From the NCBI RefSeq assembly GCF_033878955.1, contig NZ_CP138858.1, positions 3,499,001 to 3,563,000 of the forward strand: a stretch of 64,000 nucleotides of DNA, written 5' to 3'. Made by a program: the position numbers and the translations under genes. Shown here piece by piece: positions 1-8,790 of this stretch. Position 1 is the stretch's first letter. Every line of letters begins with the position of its first letter. The stretch comes from Coraliomargarita algicola. Lineage in GTDB: Bacteria; Verrucomicrobiota; Verrucomicrobiia; Opitutales; Coraliomargaritaceae. The notes beneath the pieces were generated by a model that worked only from the letters and a program-made list of their open reading frames with translations, searched no databases and had not been told where the DNA came from.

Positions 1-458
1 TTGAGCCGCCCCGCCACATCACGAAAGCGACGACTCATCGCATGCTCCGGCACGATGCCCATGCCGAGCTCATTACTCACCAGCACCACCTGACACGAGA
101 CCTCGCCCAAGGCTTGCAAAAAATCTACGATCACAGGGCAATCTTCATCAAAGTCTGACAAGTGATGCATCAGATTCCCCAACCAGACCGTTAAGCAGTC
201 GACCATCACCACAGTCGTGCCAGCCGGCACTCCGCACAAGGCAGCCGCCAAATCAATCGGTGCCTCGATGGTATCAAAGGCATCGCCCCGCTGCGCACGA
301 TGCAGGCGCACCCGCTCGCGCATCTCCTCATCAAAGATCTCCGCGGTCGCGATATAGGCCCGCGGTCCGGGCACAGCGGTGCACAGCGATTCCGCATAGC
401 GGCTCTTCCCACTGCGACAGCCCCCGGTCACAAAAACAACTTTCCCAGCTAACGACAT
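1..458 (-). CDS. cobU: Adenosylcobinamide kinase / guanylyltransferase (3' end cut by window edge)
   Basis: Bifunctional enzyme of the cobalamin nucleotide-loop pathway: it phosphorylates adenosylcobinamide and transfers GMP to give adenosylcobinamide-GDP. The translation begins MSLAGKVVFVTGGCRSGKSR, with a P-loop (GGCRSGKS, residues 12-19). Residue H53, in the ERVRLHR stretch, fits the histidine that is guanylylated in CobU. The NELGMGIVPEHAMSRRFRD segment near the window edge is typical of the family. The reading frame is still open at base 1, so the C-terminus lies outside. The start codon overlaps the end of cbiR by 10 bp, as expected for one cobO-cbiR-cobU transcript. Confidence 0.93.
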   Translation of the reverse strand, partial: MSLAGKVVFVTGGCRSGKSRYAESLCTAVPGPRAYIATAEIFDEEMRERVRLHRAQRGDAFDTIEAPIDLAAALCGVPAGTTVVMVDCLTVWLGNLMHHLSDFDEDCPVIVDFLQALGEVSCQVVLVSNELGMGIVPEHAMSRRFRDVAGRL

Positions 459-1249
459 GTGGTTGCCTCCGTTTGTATTCCTTCGATCGATGCCCAGGCT
501 TGCTCGAAGCATTGCAAAGAGCGCTCCCAGCGCGCGCGGTTAAATAATTCCAAGGTCAAGACCCGCCAATCCAATCCCTGCGGCGAGGCATAGAGTTCTA
601 AAATACCGGACAACAAATCCGTAGGCAAGCAATCCAGCGTATGATGGTCGCGCCCCTCACACACACCGTGCAAGTGCAAGACCCCGCAGCGCGGCAACCA
701 GTTCGCCAAGTCCTGTAAGACGTCCTGCCCCGCCATCAGCGCATGCCCAACATCATAACAAATCGACACCCCGGCCGCATCCAAAGCAGCCCGTAAACTG
801 TCATGCGGCAGATCCACATTCTCCACACAAATCCGAGTCGGATCCCCACAAGCCGCACCCAAAGCTTGCAGCGAACGCGTCAACGACGCCAAGGCAGCCG
901 ACGACATCTCAGCCGGCGTATCCGAATTAGCATGACACACATACGCCACCGGCGCTAAAGGTGCCAGCACCTCGATCACCTTCACGCAGGCACGCACCGC
1001 CTCCTCGCGAATGCGCTCATCCGTCGCAGCCAATTTCACATCTGCCGGCAAGTGCACACTAAAGCTCAGCTGACGATCGGTTCGAATCTTGAGCGCCAAA
1101 TCAATCCAATCCGGCATCGCCGTCAGAGGCTCGAAAAAAAGCAAAGCAATATCATCCACCCGATCGGCCAAAAAACGTATATTGGGCAAATAATCCTCCG
1201 GCAGGATGAAGGAAGTAGTGCCTAGCCGGAATGGATACTCAGCATTCAT
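449..1249 (-). CDS. cbiR: Cobamide-remodelling phosphodiesterase CbiR-like (AP-endonuclease-type TIM barrel)
   Basis: A 266-aa protein of the xylose isomerase/AP-endonuclease TIM-barrel superfamily. Visible strand-end motifs that could bind metal are VCHANSDTP, CVENVDLP, CYDVGHALM and LHLHGVCEGRDHH, followed by LTLELF. In Akkermansia, CbiR hydrolyses the phosphoribosyl bond of cobamides so that the lower ligand can be exchanged. The assignment rests on this fold plus its position between cobO (4-bp ATGA overlap) and cobU (10-bp overlap); a generic sugar-phosphate isomerase would be out of place here. The product AdoCbi-phosphate would feed directly into CobU next door. The residues were not aligned against the Akkermansia protein, so the exact specificity is inferred. 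Confidence 0.8.
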   Translation of the reverse strand: MNAEYPFRLGTTSFILPEDYLPNIRFLADRVDDIALLFFEPLTAMPDWIDLALKIRTDRQLSFSVHLPADVKLAATDERIREEAVRACVKVIEVLAPLAPVAYVCHANSDTPAEMSSAALASLTRSLQALGAACGDPTRICVENVDLPHDSLRAALDAAGVSICYDVGHALMAGQDVLQDLANWLPRCGVLHLHGVCEGRDHHTLDCLPTDLLSGILELYASPQGLDWRVLTLELFNRARWERSLQCFEQAWASIEGIQTEATTCR

Positions 1250-1779
1250 GATTCGATACCACGCCGGGCCGGAGCCCCCACTTCCATATAATGTTTGACC
1301 GGGACGACCTCCGACACCAAATCCGCCCGTTTAATCAAAGCCTCCGGCGCATAACGTCCGGTAAAGACCAACTCCGCTTGCCCCTGATTACGCTCGACCA
1401 GCGCCAGCACATCGGCCTCGCTGATCAGTTTATATTTCAAAGCAATCATGATCTCGTCCGCGATGATCATCCGATAAGCCCCGGAGTCCATCACCTCGGC
1501 CAGCCTGTTGAGTCCATCTTGCGCCGCTTGGCGATCCGCCGGTTCAGGATCACGACGCAGAAAAAAACCACGTCCAAACTGCTCCACCGTCACTTCAGGA
1601 AAGCGCTCCTTCATGATGCGCAACTCACCACTAGGATTATTTTTAATGAACTGCCCAAAGAAAACCATCCAGCCCGCAGCCACGGCGCGTAGCACCAGTC
1701 CACTGGCAGCAGTCGTCTTGCCCTTACCGTTCCCCGTATAGATTTGCAGGTAGTGCTGCTTACTTGAAGTCGTTGTCAT
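1246..1779 (-). CDS. cobO: Cob(I)alamin / cob(I)yrinic acid a,c-diamide adenosyltransferase
   Basis: A 177-aa CobO/BtuR/CobA-type ATP:corrinoid adenosyltransferase that adds the 5'-deoxyadenosyl upper ligand. Length is normal for the family. The Walker A motif is GNGKGKTT at residues 16-23, followed by FFGQFIKN and the family motifs ADEIMIALKYKL and ELVFTGRYAP. It is the first gene of the cobO-cbiR-cobU unit. The 106-bp leader holds a 22-codon ORF resembling the start of cbiK and a 29-bp palindrome also found just upstream of cbiK, suggesting co-regulation with the main corrin operon. Confidence 0.96.
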   Translation of the reverse strand: MTTTSSKQHYLQIYTGNGKGKTTAASGLVLRAVAAGWMVFFGQFIKNNPSGELRIMKERFPEVTVEQFGRGFFLRRDPEPADRQAAQDGLNRLAEVMDSGAYRMIIADEIMIALKYKLISEADVLALVERNQGQAELVFTGRYAPEALIKRADLVSEVVPVKHYMEVGAPARRGIES

Positions 1780-1809
1780 AAATGTATCAATCCCGCTGCG
1801 CTGCCAAAA

Positions 1810-1878
1810 TCAGTAAAGCCGTTGAACACCCCCATGAAGTAGCATATTTAATTTCAATTCACAGCAAAATAAGTTCAT
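1810..1878 (-). pseudogene. 22-codon fossil of the cbiK signal-peptide start
   Basis: This short ORF reads MNLFCCELKLNMLLHGGVQRLY and stops 30 nt before cobO. The start of cbiK, 22 kb away, reads MSLSRCILKLNILLAILSS. The two match at M, L, C, LKLN and LL, and the surrounding DNA also matches (ATGAnCTTATnTnGnTG, then AAATTAAATATnCTACT). Both follow the same 29-bp palindrome by under 10 nt. I read it as a truncated duplicate of the cbiK promoter and signal-peptide codons, now serving as the cobO leader. It could still be translated as a leader peptide. Confidence 0.6.
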
Positions 1879-1885
1879 ATAATCA

Positions 1886-1914
1886 TGATTTACGAGAATC
1901 ATTCTTAATAATCA
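1886..1914 (-). promoter_or_regulatory. 29-bp palindrome, operator/promoter candidate for cobO-cbiR-cobU
   Basis: Arms follow TGATTnAnnAGAAT-n-ATTCTnnTnAATCA. The core AGAATnATTCT is a 5-1-5 inverted repeat, reminiscent of sites bound by Fur-family metal regulators. On the minus strand it is preceded by TTTTGC and a T-rich stretch; a weak -35 (TTGCTT) and -10 (TAAGAAT) at 16-bp spacing would place the -10 inside the palindrome. The same element lies at 24176-24204 before cbiK, with 42 of 46 bases identical including the upstream flank. The regulator's identity is inference. Confidence 0.5.
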
Positions 1915-2374
1915 AGAATGAAAAAGCAAAACGCACTCTAGGTCTAAGCATTTTCTTCAACACAGGAGCCCAATTCTTGAAAGTGCTCGAAAGTATAAAT
2001 ATTACAAACGTATGAACAAGTGTATGCTCAGCCCCACAGATCCTAATGCACCTGTAGTGCACCACAGTAAGCAAGGCTGTGATGGCGTGAGTGACCACGC
2101 CCAAAGCAACACCGATCCGTAGATGATAAGCATGGAGTTATTACATTGAATTCGAGCCCCACTCGAAACCAATAAAAGGCGGCCCTAAAACATCCATAAA
2201 ATCGATAGCCTTTTTTGTATTGAAAATAACTATACATCTATAAAACCTGAAAACTTGAAGTTTTTGTAAAACATTTATTATCAGCCTCAAGCAGAAGTAA
2301 CAAATCTGTGTCATTTAGGATTTTTTAAAGACTTGGGTTTGCAAACCCAAACCGATGCCCTTAATTGCCGGCCT
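1915..2374. other. AT-rich intergenic stretch, no gene recognised
   Basis: About 460 bp between the cobO control region and the aldo/keto reductase start. Short ORFs on both strands resemble nothing known. A small hairpin (TGCAC ctgta GTGCA, 2047-2061) is visible. On the minus strand the part next to the palindrome keeps a weak resemblance to the cbiK leader (AGACCnAG...GTGC...TTTTGC), but no complete riboswitch was recognised. Confidence 0.4.
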
Positions 2375-3538
2375 ATGAAAAGAAGAGCATTTATACAAGC
2401 AGGCGCAGCACTTGGAATTGGAGCTGTATTCACTCAATCATCACAGGCACAAGCATTAAAAGTTCGAAAAACAAACCCACAAGTAATGGATACCCGGGGT
2501 GATGTAGCAGCAAATGCGGGCTTACCAATCAACTCTAAGAATCAGGGCACACATTATCGCCCGAAATACCGGATGGGGCTTGGAGGGCTTGCTGCTGGCA
2601 ATGGCTTCAACACAATTTCGAACGATGAAGAAATTCTAAAAATGCTACATGCTGCCTGGGACTCAGGCGTGAGGCACTATGACACTTCCCCCTTCTATGG
2701 TTTAAGCCTGAGCGAACGACGCTTTGGCGATTTGCTGCGTAACAAAAAACGAGAAGACTATGTATTATCTTCTAAAGTTGGGCGTATTCTCACACCATCC
2801 GCAGAGCCATTACCTAAAAAATGGCACTGGGCCAAGCCATCACCATTCCACTATCACTACGATTATTCAGCCGCAGGCACACGCCGCTCAATTGAAGATA
2901 GCTTGCATCGCATCGGAGTCTCGTCACTCGACATCGTCTACATTCACGATCTATCACCGCAGAACAGTGATATGGGCGAAAACTGGACACAATACGTTGA
3001 TGAAGCTCTCAAAGGCGCAATCCCAGAGCTCACAAAAATGCGAGATGAAGGCATCATCAAAGGCTGGGGCTTTGGCATCAATACACCTGATATTCTGTAC
3101 AATTACTTGGATCAAATGGATCCCGACATTTGCCTACTAGCGCTCCAGTATTCGATTCTAGACCACCAGCAAGCCCTCGATAAAACCTTCCCTCTTCTCG
3201 ATGAAAGAGACATTTCCGTGGTTGTCGGAGCCCCACTCAATGGCGGGTTCTTAGCGGGACGAAATCGCTTTAATTATTCCAGCTATATTCCTCAGGAAAT
3301 GCAGGATAAATACACAAAAATCAGTGCCATCGCTCAACAGCATGGCATCGACATCAAAACAGCCGCACTACAATTTGCCGCAGCTCCTTCAACCGTATCA
3401 GCCATCATTCCAGGTGCTCGCACCTCGGAACAACTGGATGAGAATGTTGAATCAATGAAAATTAAGATTCCTGCAGAATTCTGGAGCAAGTTAAAATCTG
3501 AAAAGCTTATTATGAGTGACGCACCCACACCAAGCTGA
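2375..3538 (+). CDS. Tat-exported aldo/keto reductase (D-threo-aldose 1-dehydrogenase-like)
   Basis: A 387-aa NAD(P)H-dependent aldo/keto reductase. The chosen ATG gives MKRRAFIQAGAALGIGAVFT, a twin-arginine-like signal, whereas the upstream GTG/TTG starts add an unsupported tail. The catalytic tetrad of the family is visible: D and Y in YDTSPFYG, K in LSSKVGR, H in YIHDLS. GWGFGINTPD and AIIPGARTSEQ near the C-terminus are typical cofactor-site segments. Overall it resembles the aldose/fucose dehydrogenase branch, but the substrate cannot be read from the sequence. Export would make it a periplasmic sugar-modifying enzyme, perhaps with a cofactor bound before Tat transport. No partner gene is adjacent. 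Confidence 0.8.
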   Translation: MKRRAFIQAGAALGIGAVFTQSSQAQALKVRKTNPQVMDTRGDVAANAGLPINSKNQGTHYRPKYRMGLGGLAAGNGFNTISNDEEILKMLHAAWDSGVRHYDTSPFYGLSLSERRFGDLLRNKKREDYVLSSKVGRILTPSAEPLPKKWHWAKPSPFHYHYDYSAAGTRRSIEDSLHRIGVSSLDIVYIHDLSPQNSDMGENWTQYVDEALKGAIPELTKMRDEGIIKGWGFGINTPDILYNYLDQMDPDICLLALQYSILDHQQALDKTFPLLDERDISVVVGAPLNGGFLAGRNRFNYSSYIPQEMQDKYTKISAIAQQHGIDIKTAALQFAAAPSTVSAIIPGARTSEQLDENVESMKIKIPAEFWSKLKSEKLIMSDAPTPS

Positions 3539-3557
3539 GCCAATCGATTCTATCACT

Positions 3558-3593
3558 GAAGGGCACTGAATCTACGCGACTCCAATGCCCTTC
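3558..3593 (+). terminator. Hairpin after the aldo/keto reductase
   Basis: Perfect 8-bp stem GAAGGGCA / TGCCCTTC about 20 nt after the stop codon. No U-tract follows, so it may be a stabilising 3' hairpin and not a strict intrinsic terminator. Confidence 0.4.
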
Positions 3594-3857
3594 GGTTGCG
3601 CAGCTCAACTCTCATCGGTGCCCGATGTGCTTTATCGAAAAAGATCGCACAACTTGCTCCAAAGGATGAGGCGTGAGGTCCTCACTTAACCTATTGGTTT
3701 CGATTATGATTAGTCATTAGGGCATTAAGTAAGAATCTATCTTGTCCTCTGAAGAACTGAGGGCAAAAAGAACCCCTTCATGTATTTATTTTGAGTATTA
3801 CTACTCAAAATGAATGATTGCTACGGTTGGTCTCATACAAACTTTTGGTGGCCTACT

Positions 3858-6800
3858 ATGCTAAACCACCGTATTCTAATCATTATCGCGTTCATTGCAT
3901 CTAGCTGTCTCGGCTTTGGTGTTTCTGAAGTTTACGTCGATCAGGCTGCTGATTACAGCCCATCTGCCCCGTCATCGGGAAGCAGCGTCACTTGGCTGGC
4001 AGCAACAGATAAAGAAGTCTCAAGTTTAACCTATGGCAGCAACGCTTTCAGTTCGCTACAGGAAGCCATCGATGCAGTCGATCCTGGAGGAACCGTTTAC
4101 ATCGCAGCTGGGAATTACAAAGAAGGTGCCACCCTCGTGATCAGTAAGGATCTAAGCTTACAGGGAGACGGAGCCGAAACGACAATCCTATCCGGAAATT
4201 CTGATGGCGACTACGGGGTCGACAGCGGCGAATACAGAGTGCTCGATATTATCGGCAGCGACACGACAGTCTACCTCTACGACCTCGCAGTGAGCGACGG
4301 TCAAGGAAATGTGACCGGAGGCAGTTCGTCCTCAAACCACATGGGAGGCGGCATTAACAATGCAGGCATTCTAACACTGGAGCGCTGTATCATCTCTAAT
4401 AATACAGTGACTGTCGGGGGCGGCATTTATAATAGCGGAACCTTAACTATAACTAACTGCACGCTCAGTCAGAATCGCGGTAGCGGCGGCGCACTTGCGA
4501 TGGCATCAGGGAGTGCGACCATTACATCCAGCATACTCAGTGATAACTTCAGCTATAATAATGGTGGAGCCATCAGTATGGATGCAAATACCAGCGTAAC
4601 ACTTATAGGAAGTGTCCTCAATTCCAACACCGCCTATTCGGGGGCGGCCATTTATTCCTCCAACAATGCCAGCCTATCCTTAGAAGGCTGCACCCTGATA
4701 GACAACGAAGCCGAGAGCGATGGTGGAGCCATCAATACACTCACTAATGGCACGCTCTCGATCATCGACACTGAGATCGAGGGGAACACCAGCACCGCCG
4801 GCAATGGAGGTGGGATCGCTATCGGAAAATCGACCCACGTGTCATTGACCGGATCCTCAATTTCCAACAACTACGCCAGTGCCCAGGGAGGCGGCATCTT
4901 CAATGCAGGAATTCTAATTGTGGAAGACAGCTCGCTCGCCTCAAATTCTGGATACAGTGGAGGCGGTCTCTATAATGAAACGGACGGCACCTACGGAAAT
5001 TCCGAGGATGGACAAGCTCAGCTAACACGCTGCCAGATCACACAAAATACATCCCGAGCTCAAAACGGAGGTGGTATTTACAACGCATCCGGCGGGTCTA
5101 CCGACCTAACAGCAATCCGTGACGAAAACAACGTATTACTCCCCGATGATGGGGCAGTGCTCAACTTGATCGACACCCGTATCGAGCAGAACTCATCGGG
5201 AAATCATGGCGGTGGTCTCTATAACCAAGGCACTGCAACGATCGAAAACTGTATTTTCAATGCGAACACCTCGAAATCAGACGGCGCTGCGATCTACAAC
5301 TACTCCGCCGAATATACCCACTATACCACCGCGATTGGCGATATCCTCGTTAGCCCCGGAGAGGTAGTCATGACGAATACGACTCTCTCGGGCAATCAGG
5401 CCACTAATAATTATAATAATCACACTAGAGGTGGCGGGCTCTATAATGAACGGAGTGAAGCCGCAATCTACAACTGCACGATCACCAATAATACGGCCAC
5501 TTTTGGAGGTGGGATCTACAACGCAAAAACGCTACTACTGGCCAATTCGCTCCTACTGGGTAACTCTGTCACGGGCAGCGCAGGTGGCGTGAACTTATGG
5601 GAAGACTCTGCCATCACCAGCGCGGGGGGCAATATTGTCAATACGCCAACCGGCTATTCCGTAGCCGACATCATCGCATCACTAGCAGAGAACGGTGGCG
5701 CGACTCAAACGCACGCAATCATTCCGGGTGGTCCGGCTCATAATGCAGGCGATAAAAAAGCGATTCCTTCGGGACTCACGACCGATCAACGTGGTGCGAA
5801 TCGAATCGGCGACGGCGCTGTAGATGTCGGGGCGTATGAATATTATGATACGCAGCCTCAGCTCATTTCCAGTGTCCCAAGTATAAATTCCTACGAACTG
5901 GATTCCGGTAGCACGATTACGCTGACTGCGAATATGAGTTTGTTAGCAGGTTCGGGCGACATCATCGTCCGCAGCGTTGAATCCGGCGACGCGATCCCCT
6001 CTTCGTTCACAGTGTCTGGCACCTCTGTAATTATTACGCTCGGTTCGATCGATGAAATTTCTGGAATGAGCCAGGTCTATCTCGAAATACAGGGTAATGC
6101 GCTCTACTCAAATGACGGCAATTCTGTGCCCGTTGCCGTAAGCGGCGCATTCACTTACTTCACCAAGCCTGACAAAGTCTATATTGATCAGCTTGCCGAT
6201 TTCGATCCGAGTTACCCCAGTATAGGAGAGAGTGTAACCTGGACTTCCAAAGACGGCAGTTCCGTTAGCGGCTTAATCTATGGCTTCAATGCCTTTCCAT
6301 ACATGGGGGATGCATTGCATCAGGTGAAAACCGGTGGAAAAATCTATCTCGCCAGCGGCGAATTTGCCACCGGAGCGACATTAGAACTCACTCGATCCGT
6401 CAGTATCATTGGCGAGGGCGCGGACGAAACGATACTCACCGGAGAAAACAGCTACCGCATATTTCGGGTATCAGGCAGCACAACCACGATAAAAATGGAA
6501 AGCCTCAGCCTACAGAACGGCTCCCCGGGAATCTCTGAAAACCATTATGGTGGGGCCATTCTAAACGAAGGCGGAACGCTCATACTCAAATATCTGAGCT
6601 TTGAGAACAACCTAGCTGGCTATGGTGGCGCCATCATGAACACCGCTGGAGTTGTCCAAATCTACAGCTCCGCCTTTTCTCAGAACGAAGCAATCTACGG
6701 GGGCGGAGGCATTGCCAACATCAGCTTAAGCGAGTATGCCGAACTGAACCTAGTCAATAGCGCCTTCTCTAACAATATCAGCAACGTATCAGAATATTCC

Positions 6801-8036
6801 TTAGTCAGTGGAGGCGCTGCCATCTTAAATTTTGAGATATCTCCATCCATGCCGGCAACAATGCAGATCTTCAACTGCACTATTTCAGGTAATCACAGTG
6901 TGAAAGGAAATTCCGGCGGTGTATTATCCGAATCGAGCGATGCGATCAGTATCCGAAACAGCATCATTGTCGGAAACAGTAGTGCCGTCAGCAGTGATGA
7001 CAATGTTGCCCTATTCCCTGAAGTAAGCGACGAGAACAATCTCTTCGAAATCCCCAGTGGCTATGCCCTCTCAGACCTCATCAGTTCATTCGGTGACCAC
7101 GGCGGAAGCGTTCACAGCTTCGCACTCGTTGCCGGCAGTCCAGCCATCGATGCCGGCATAAATACAGCCTTACCTACAGATAGTGGCGACCTCGACGAGG
7201 ATGGCGACCTGAGCGAAAGATTACCTATCGACCAATTGGGAATGAGACGCATCAGCAATGGCACAGTCGACCTAGGTGCCTATGAACTGCAACTCACCCC
7301 TCCGGTCATCACACTGCTGGGAGACTCCAGTATACAAATCGAAGCTGGCATCGAAACCTTCACCGATCCAGGAGCAAGTGCCCACGATGCTGAAGATGGA
7401 GATATCTCCAATAATATTGTCGTGGGTGGAGACAGCGTCGATGCCAACACCCCAGGCGAATACGCGATCACCTACAACGTGATAGACAGTTACGGCTTGG
7501 CTGCAGCTGAAGTCATTCGCACGGTGACAGTGGTGGATACCACGGCCCCAGTAATTACATTGAATGGCGCAAGCACCATAATTCATCAAATCAACGGCAG
7601 CGCTTACACTGAATTAGGGGCGCAAGTATCCGACGCGGGAGATCCTAATGTGACATTAGTCATCGGGGGAAATGCCGTAAATATCAATGCCGCCGGGAGC
7701 TATGTCATCACCTATAACGCAGCTGATGCCTCTGGGAATGTCTCCGCAGAAGTGATACGCACCGTTTACGTAATTAATCCAGACGAGTTCGAAATAAGCG
7801 TAGAGCAAATGGTGATCATGGAGGATGGCAGTGTGCAGTTAGCAATCGAGGCCATCCCCGGAGCTCAATACGCCATAGAGTACAGTGAGGACTTGGTCAA
7901 ATGGACACGCATTCCAGATACAATAACCGCCACTGCCCCCCATCTACAGTGGATCGATCGCGGTTTGCCAGAGACCCCCAGCCATCCATCCACAGTAACC
8001 AAGCGATTCTACCGCTTCGTATTAATCAGCGAGTAG
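3858..8036 (+). CDS. Large secreted parallel beta-helix protein with two repeated modules and Ig-like C-terminal domains
   Basis: A 1392-aa surface or secreted protein. The ATG at 3858 starts a signal peptide (MLNHRILIIIAFIASSCLGF). Two homologous modules begin at about residues 25 (VYVDQAADYSPS) and 773 (VYIDQLADFDPS); each has SLQEAID or equivalent, then a GG-T-VYIA-G strand and long runs of right-handed beta-helix turns (GGGIYN, GGAIYN, NCTLSGN). Module 1 ends with the choice-of-anchor DQRGANRIGDGAVDVGAYE segment, and module 2 with a similar one. Two DUF5011/HYR-like Ig domains follow (about 1148-1230 and 1231-1312), then a C-terminal domain (YAIEYSEDLVKWTRI) common in Verrucomicrobia exported proteins. 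No PEP-CTERM tail. Possible roles are polysaccharide binding or lysis, or adhesion; no catalytic motif was recognised. Confidence 0.8.
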   Translation: MLNHRILIIIAFIASSCLGFGVSEVYVDQAADYSPSAPSSGSSVTWLAATDKEVSSLTYGSNAFSSLQEAIDAVDPGGTVYIAAGNYKEGATLVISKDLSLQGDGAETTILSGNSDGDYGVDSGEYRVLDIIGSDTTVYLYDLAVSDGQGNVTGGSSSSNHMGGGINNAGILTLERCIISNNTVTVGGGIYNSGTLTITNCTLSQNRGSGGALAMASGSATITSSILSDNFSYNNGGAISMDANTSVTLIGSVLNSNTAYSGAAIYSSNNASLSLEGCTLIDNEAESDGGAINTLTNGTLSIIDTEIEGNTSTAGNGGGIAIGKSTHVSLTGSSISNNYASAQGGGIFNAGILIVEDSSLASNSGYSGGGLYNETDGTYGNSEDGQAQLTRCQITQNTSRAQNGGGIYNASGGSTDLTAIRDENNVLLPDDGAVLNLIDTRIEQNSSGNHGGGLYNQGTATIENCIFNANTSKSDGAAIYNYSAEYTHYTTAIGDILVSPGEVVMTNTTLSGNQATNNYNNHTRGGGLYNERSEAAIYNCTITNNTATFGGGIYNAKTLLLANSLLLGNSVTGSAGGVNLWEDSAITSAGGNIVNTPTGYSVADIIASLAENGGATQTHAIIPGGPAHNAGDKKAIPSGLTTDQRGANRIGDGAVDVGAYEYYDTQPQLISSVPSINSYELDSGSTITLTANMSLLAGSGDIIVRSVESGDAIPSSFTVSGTSVIITLGSIDEISGMSQVYLEIQGNALYSNDGNSVPVAVSGAFTYFTKPDKVYIDQLADFDPSYPSIGESVTWTSKDGSSVSGLIYGFNAFPYMGDALHQVKTGGKIYLASGEFATGATLELTRSVSIIGEGADETILTGENSYRIFRVSGSTTTIKMESLSLQNGSPGISENHYGGAILNEGGTLILKYLSFENNLAGYGGAIMNTAGVVQIYSSAFSQNEAIYGGGGIANISLSEYAELNLVNSAFSNNISNVSEYSLVSGGAAILNFEISPSMPATMQIFNCTISGNHSVKGNSGGVLSESSDAISIRNSIIVGNSSAVSSDDNVALFPEVSDENNLFEIPSGYALSDLISSFGDHGGSVHSFALVAGSPAIDAGINTALPTDSGDLDEDGDLSERLPIDQLGMRRISNGTVDLGAYELQLTPPVITLLGDSSIQIEAGIETFTDPGASAHDAEDGDISNNIVVGGDSVDANTPGEYAITYNVIDSYGLAAAEVIRTVTVVDTTAPVITLNGASTIIHQINGSAYTELGAQVSDAGDPNVTLVIGGNAVNINAAGSYVITYNAADASGNVSAEVIRTVYVINPDEFEISVEQMVIMEDGSVQLAIEAIPGAQYAIEYSEDLVKWTRIPDTITATAPHLQWIDRGLPETPSHPSTVTKRFYRFVLISE

Positions 8037-8123
8037 GCAAATCTTCAACTCTCCTGTAATCGTTAGTCACGAAAGAGATGGCTCGACGCAATCAGCCTTT
8101 AAAATCACCTAGATAAAATAACA

Positions 8124-8693
8124 ATGAAAGTCACAAAGTCCCAATCGCGCGCTCTTAAAAAAACAGCCTTAATTATCGCATTCCTAGGGAGCTCAATAAA
8201 TGCCAGTAATGCTTCGATGTACTTAGCCATCTCTTATGACGGACTAAATACAATTATCCAAGCGAGTGGCTCATGGGATAGCTTTGAACTCAACACTACT
8301 GTCGAAGGTTATGAGAACGGGTTTATGAACCCCCAGCTAATAGAGCATTTTGGCGGTGAATTCGACTGGTCTTCCGGCGGCTTGACTTTAAGCGATGGCA
8401 ACGCTCTGCCCCAATTCGGATTTACTTTCGATACCAATGGCGATGCCTTTGGGTTCAATCAATACAATGTGGCAGCCCCCGTAGGCTATACCGCCGGCGA
8501 CAACATCAACGCGACCATCATTGTCGAGGGCGATGTTTTTGGGATTACATCAAACCCAAATCAAGGCGGAACTTATTCGAACGAGAGTAACTCGCTCACT
8601 TGGGCAACAGTTCCAGAGCCAAGTAGTTTCGCCATGATCACAGGCCTGGCATCCATTGCTGCGATCGTCCGTCGCCGCAGACATCGCGGATAA
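8124..8693 (+). CDS. PEP-CTERM sorting-domain protein
   Basis: A 189-aa exported protein with an N-terminal signal (KKTALIIAFLGSSINASNAS) and a typical PEP-CTERM tail: VPEPSS, a hydrophobic helix (MITGLASIAAIV) and a basic end (RRRRHRG). Such tails are recognised by an exosortase, which anchors the protein in or beyond the envelope, often with exopolysaccharide. The body (about residues 32-160) is beta-rich with no recognised fold and shares GDAFGFN...PVGYTAGD with the next gene, so the two are paralogues. No exosortase gene lies in the window. Confidence 0.85.
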   Translation: MKVTKSQSRALKKTALIIAFLGSSINASNASMYLAISYDGLNTIIQASGSWDSFELNTTVEGYENGFMNPQLIEHFGGEFDWSSGGLTLSDGNALPQFGFTFDTNGDAFGFNQYNVAAPVGYTAGDNINATIIVEGDVFGITSNPNQGGTYSNESNSLTWATVPEPSSFAMITGLASIAAIVRRRRHRG

Positions 8694-8790
8694 AGTGCCC
8701 TCTTAAACGTATTCATAATGTTGCGACAAAAATGACTTGAAATTTCCGTGAGATGTATACTCTGAAATTATCGTTAATAATTTTGATAAT

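Noticed and set aside
1883..2104. 73-aa minus-strand ORF over the cobO leader
   Set aside because: Its C-terminal end overlaps the duplicated cbiK promoter; the similar frame upstream of cbiK is also non-coding leader, so the resemblance is DNA-level.
3558..3593. Strict intrinsic terminator
   Set aside because: Good stem but no T-tract; kept only as a low-confidence hairpin.
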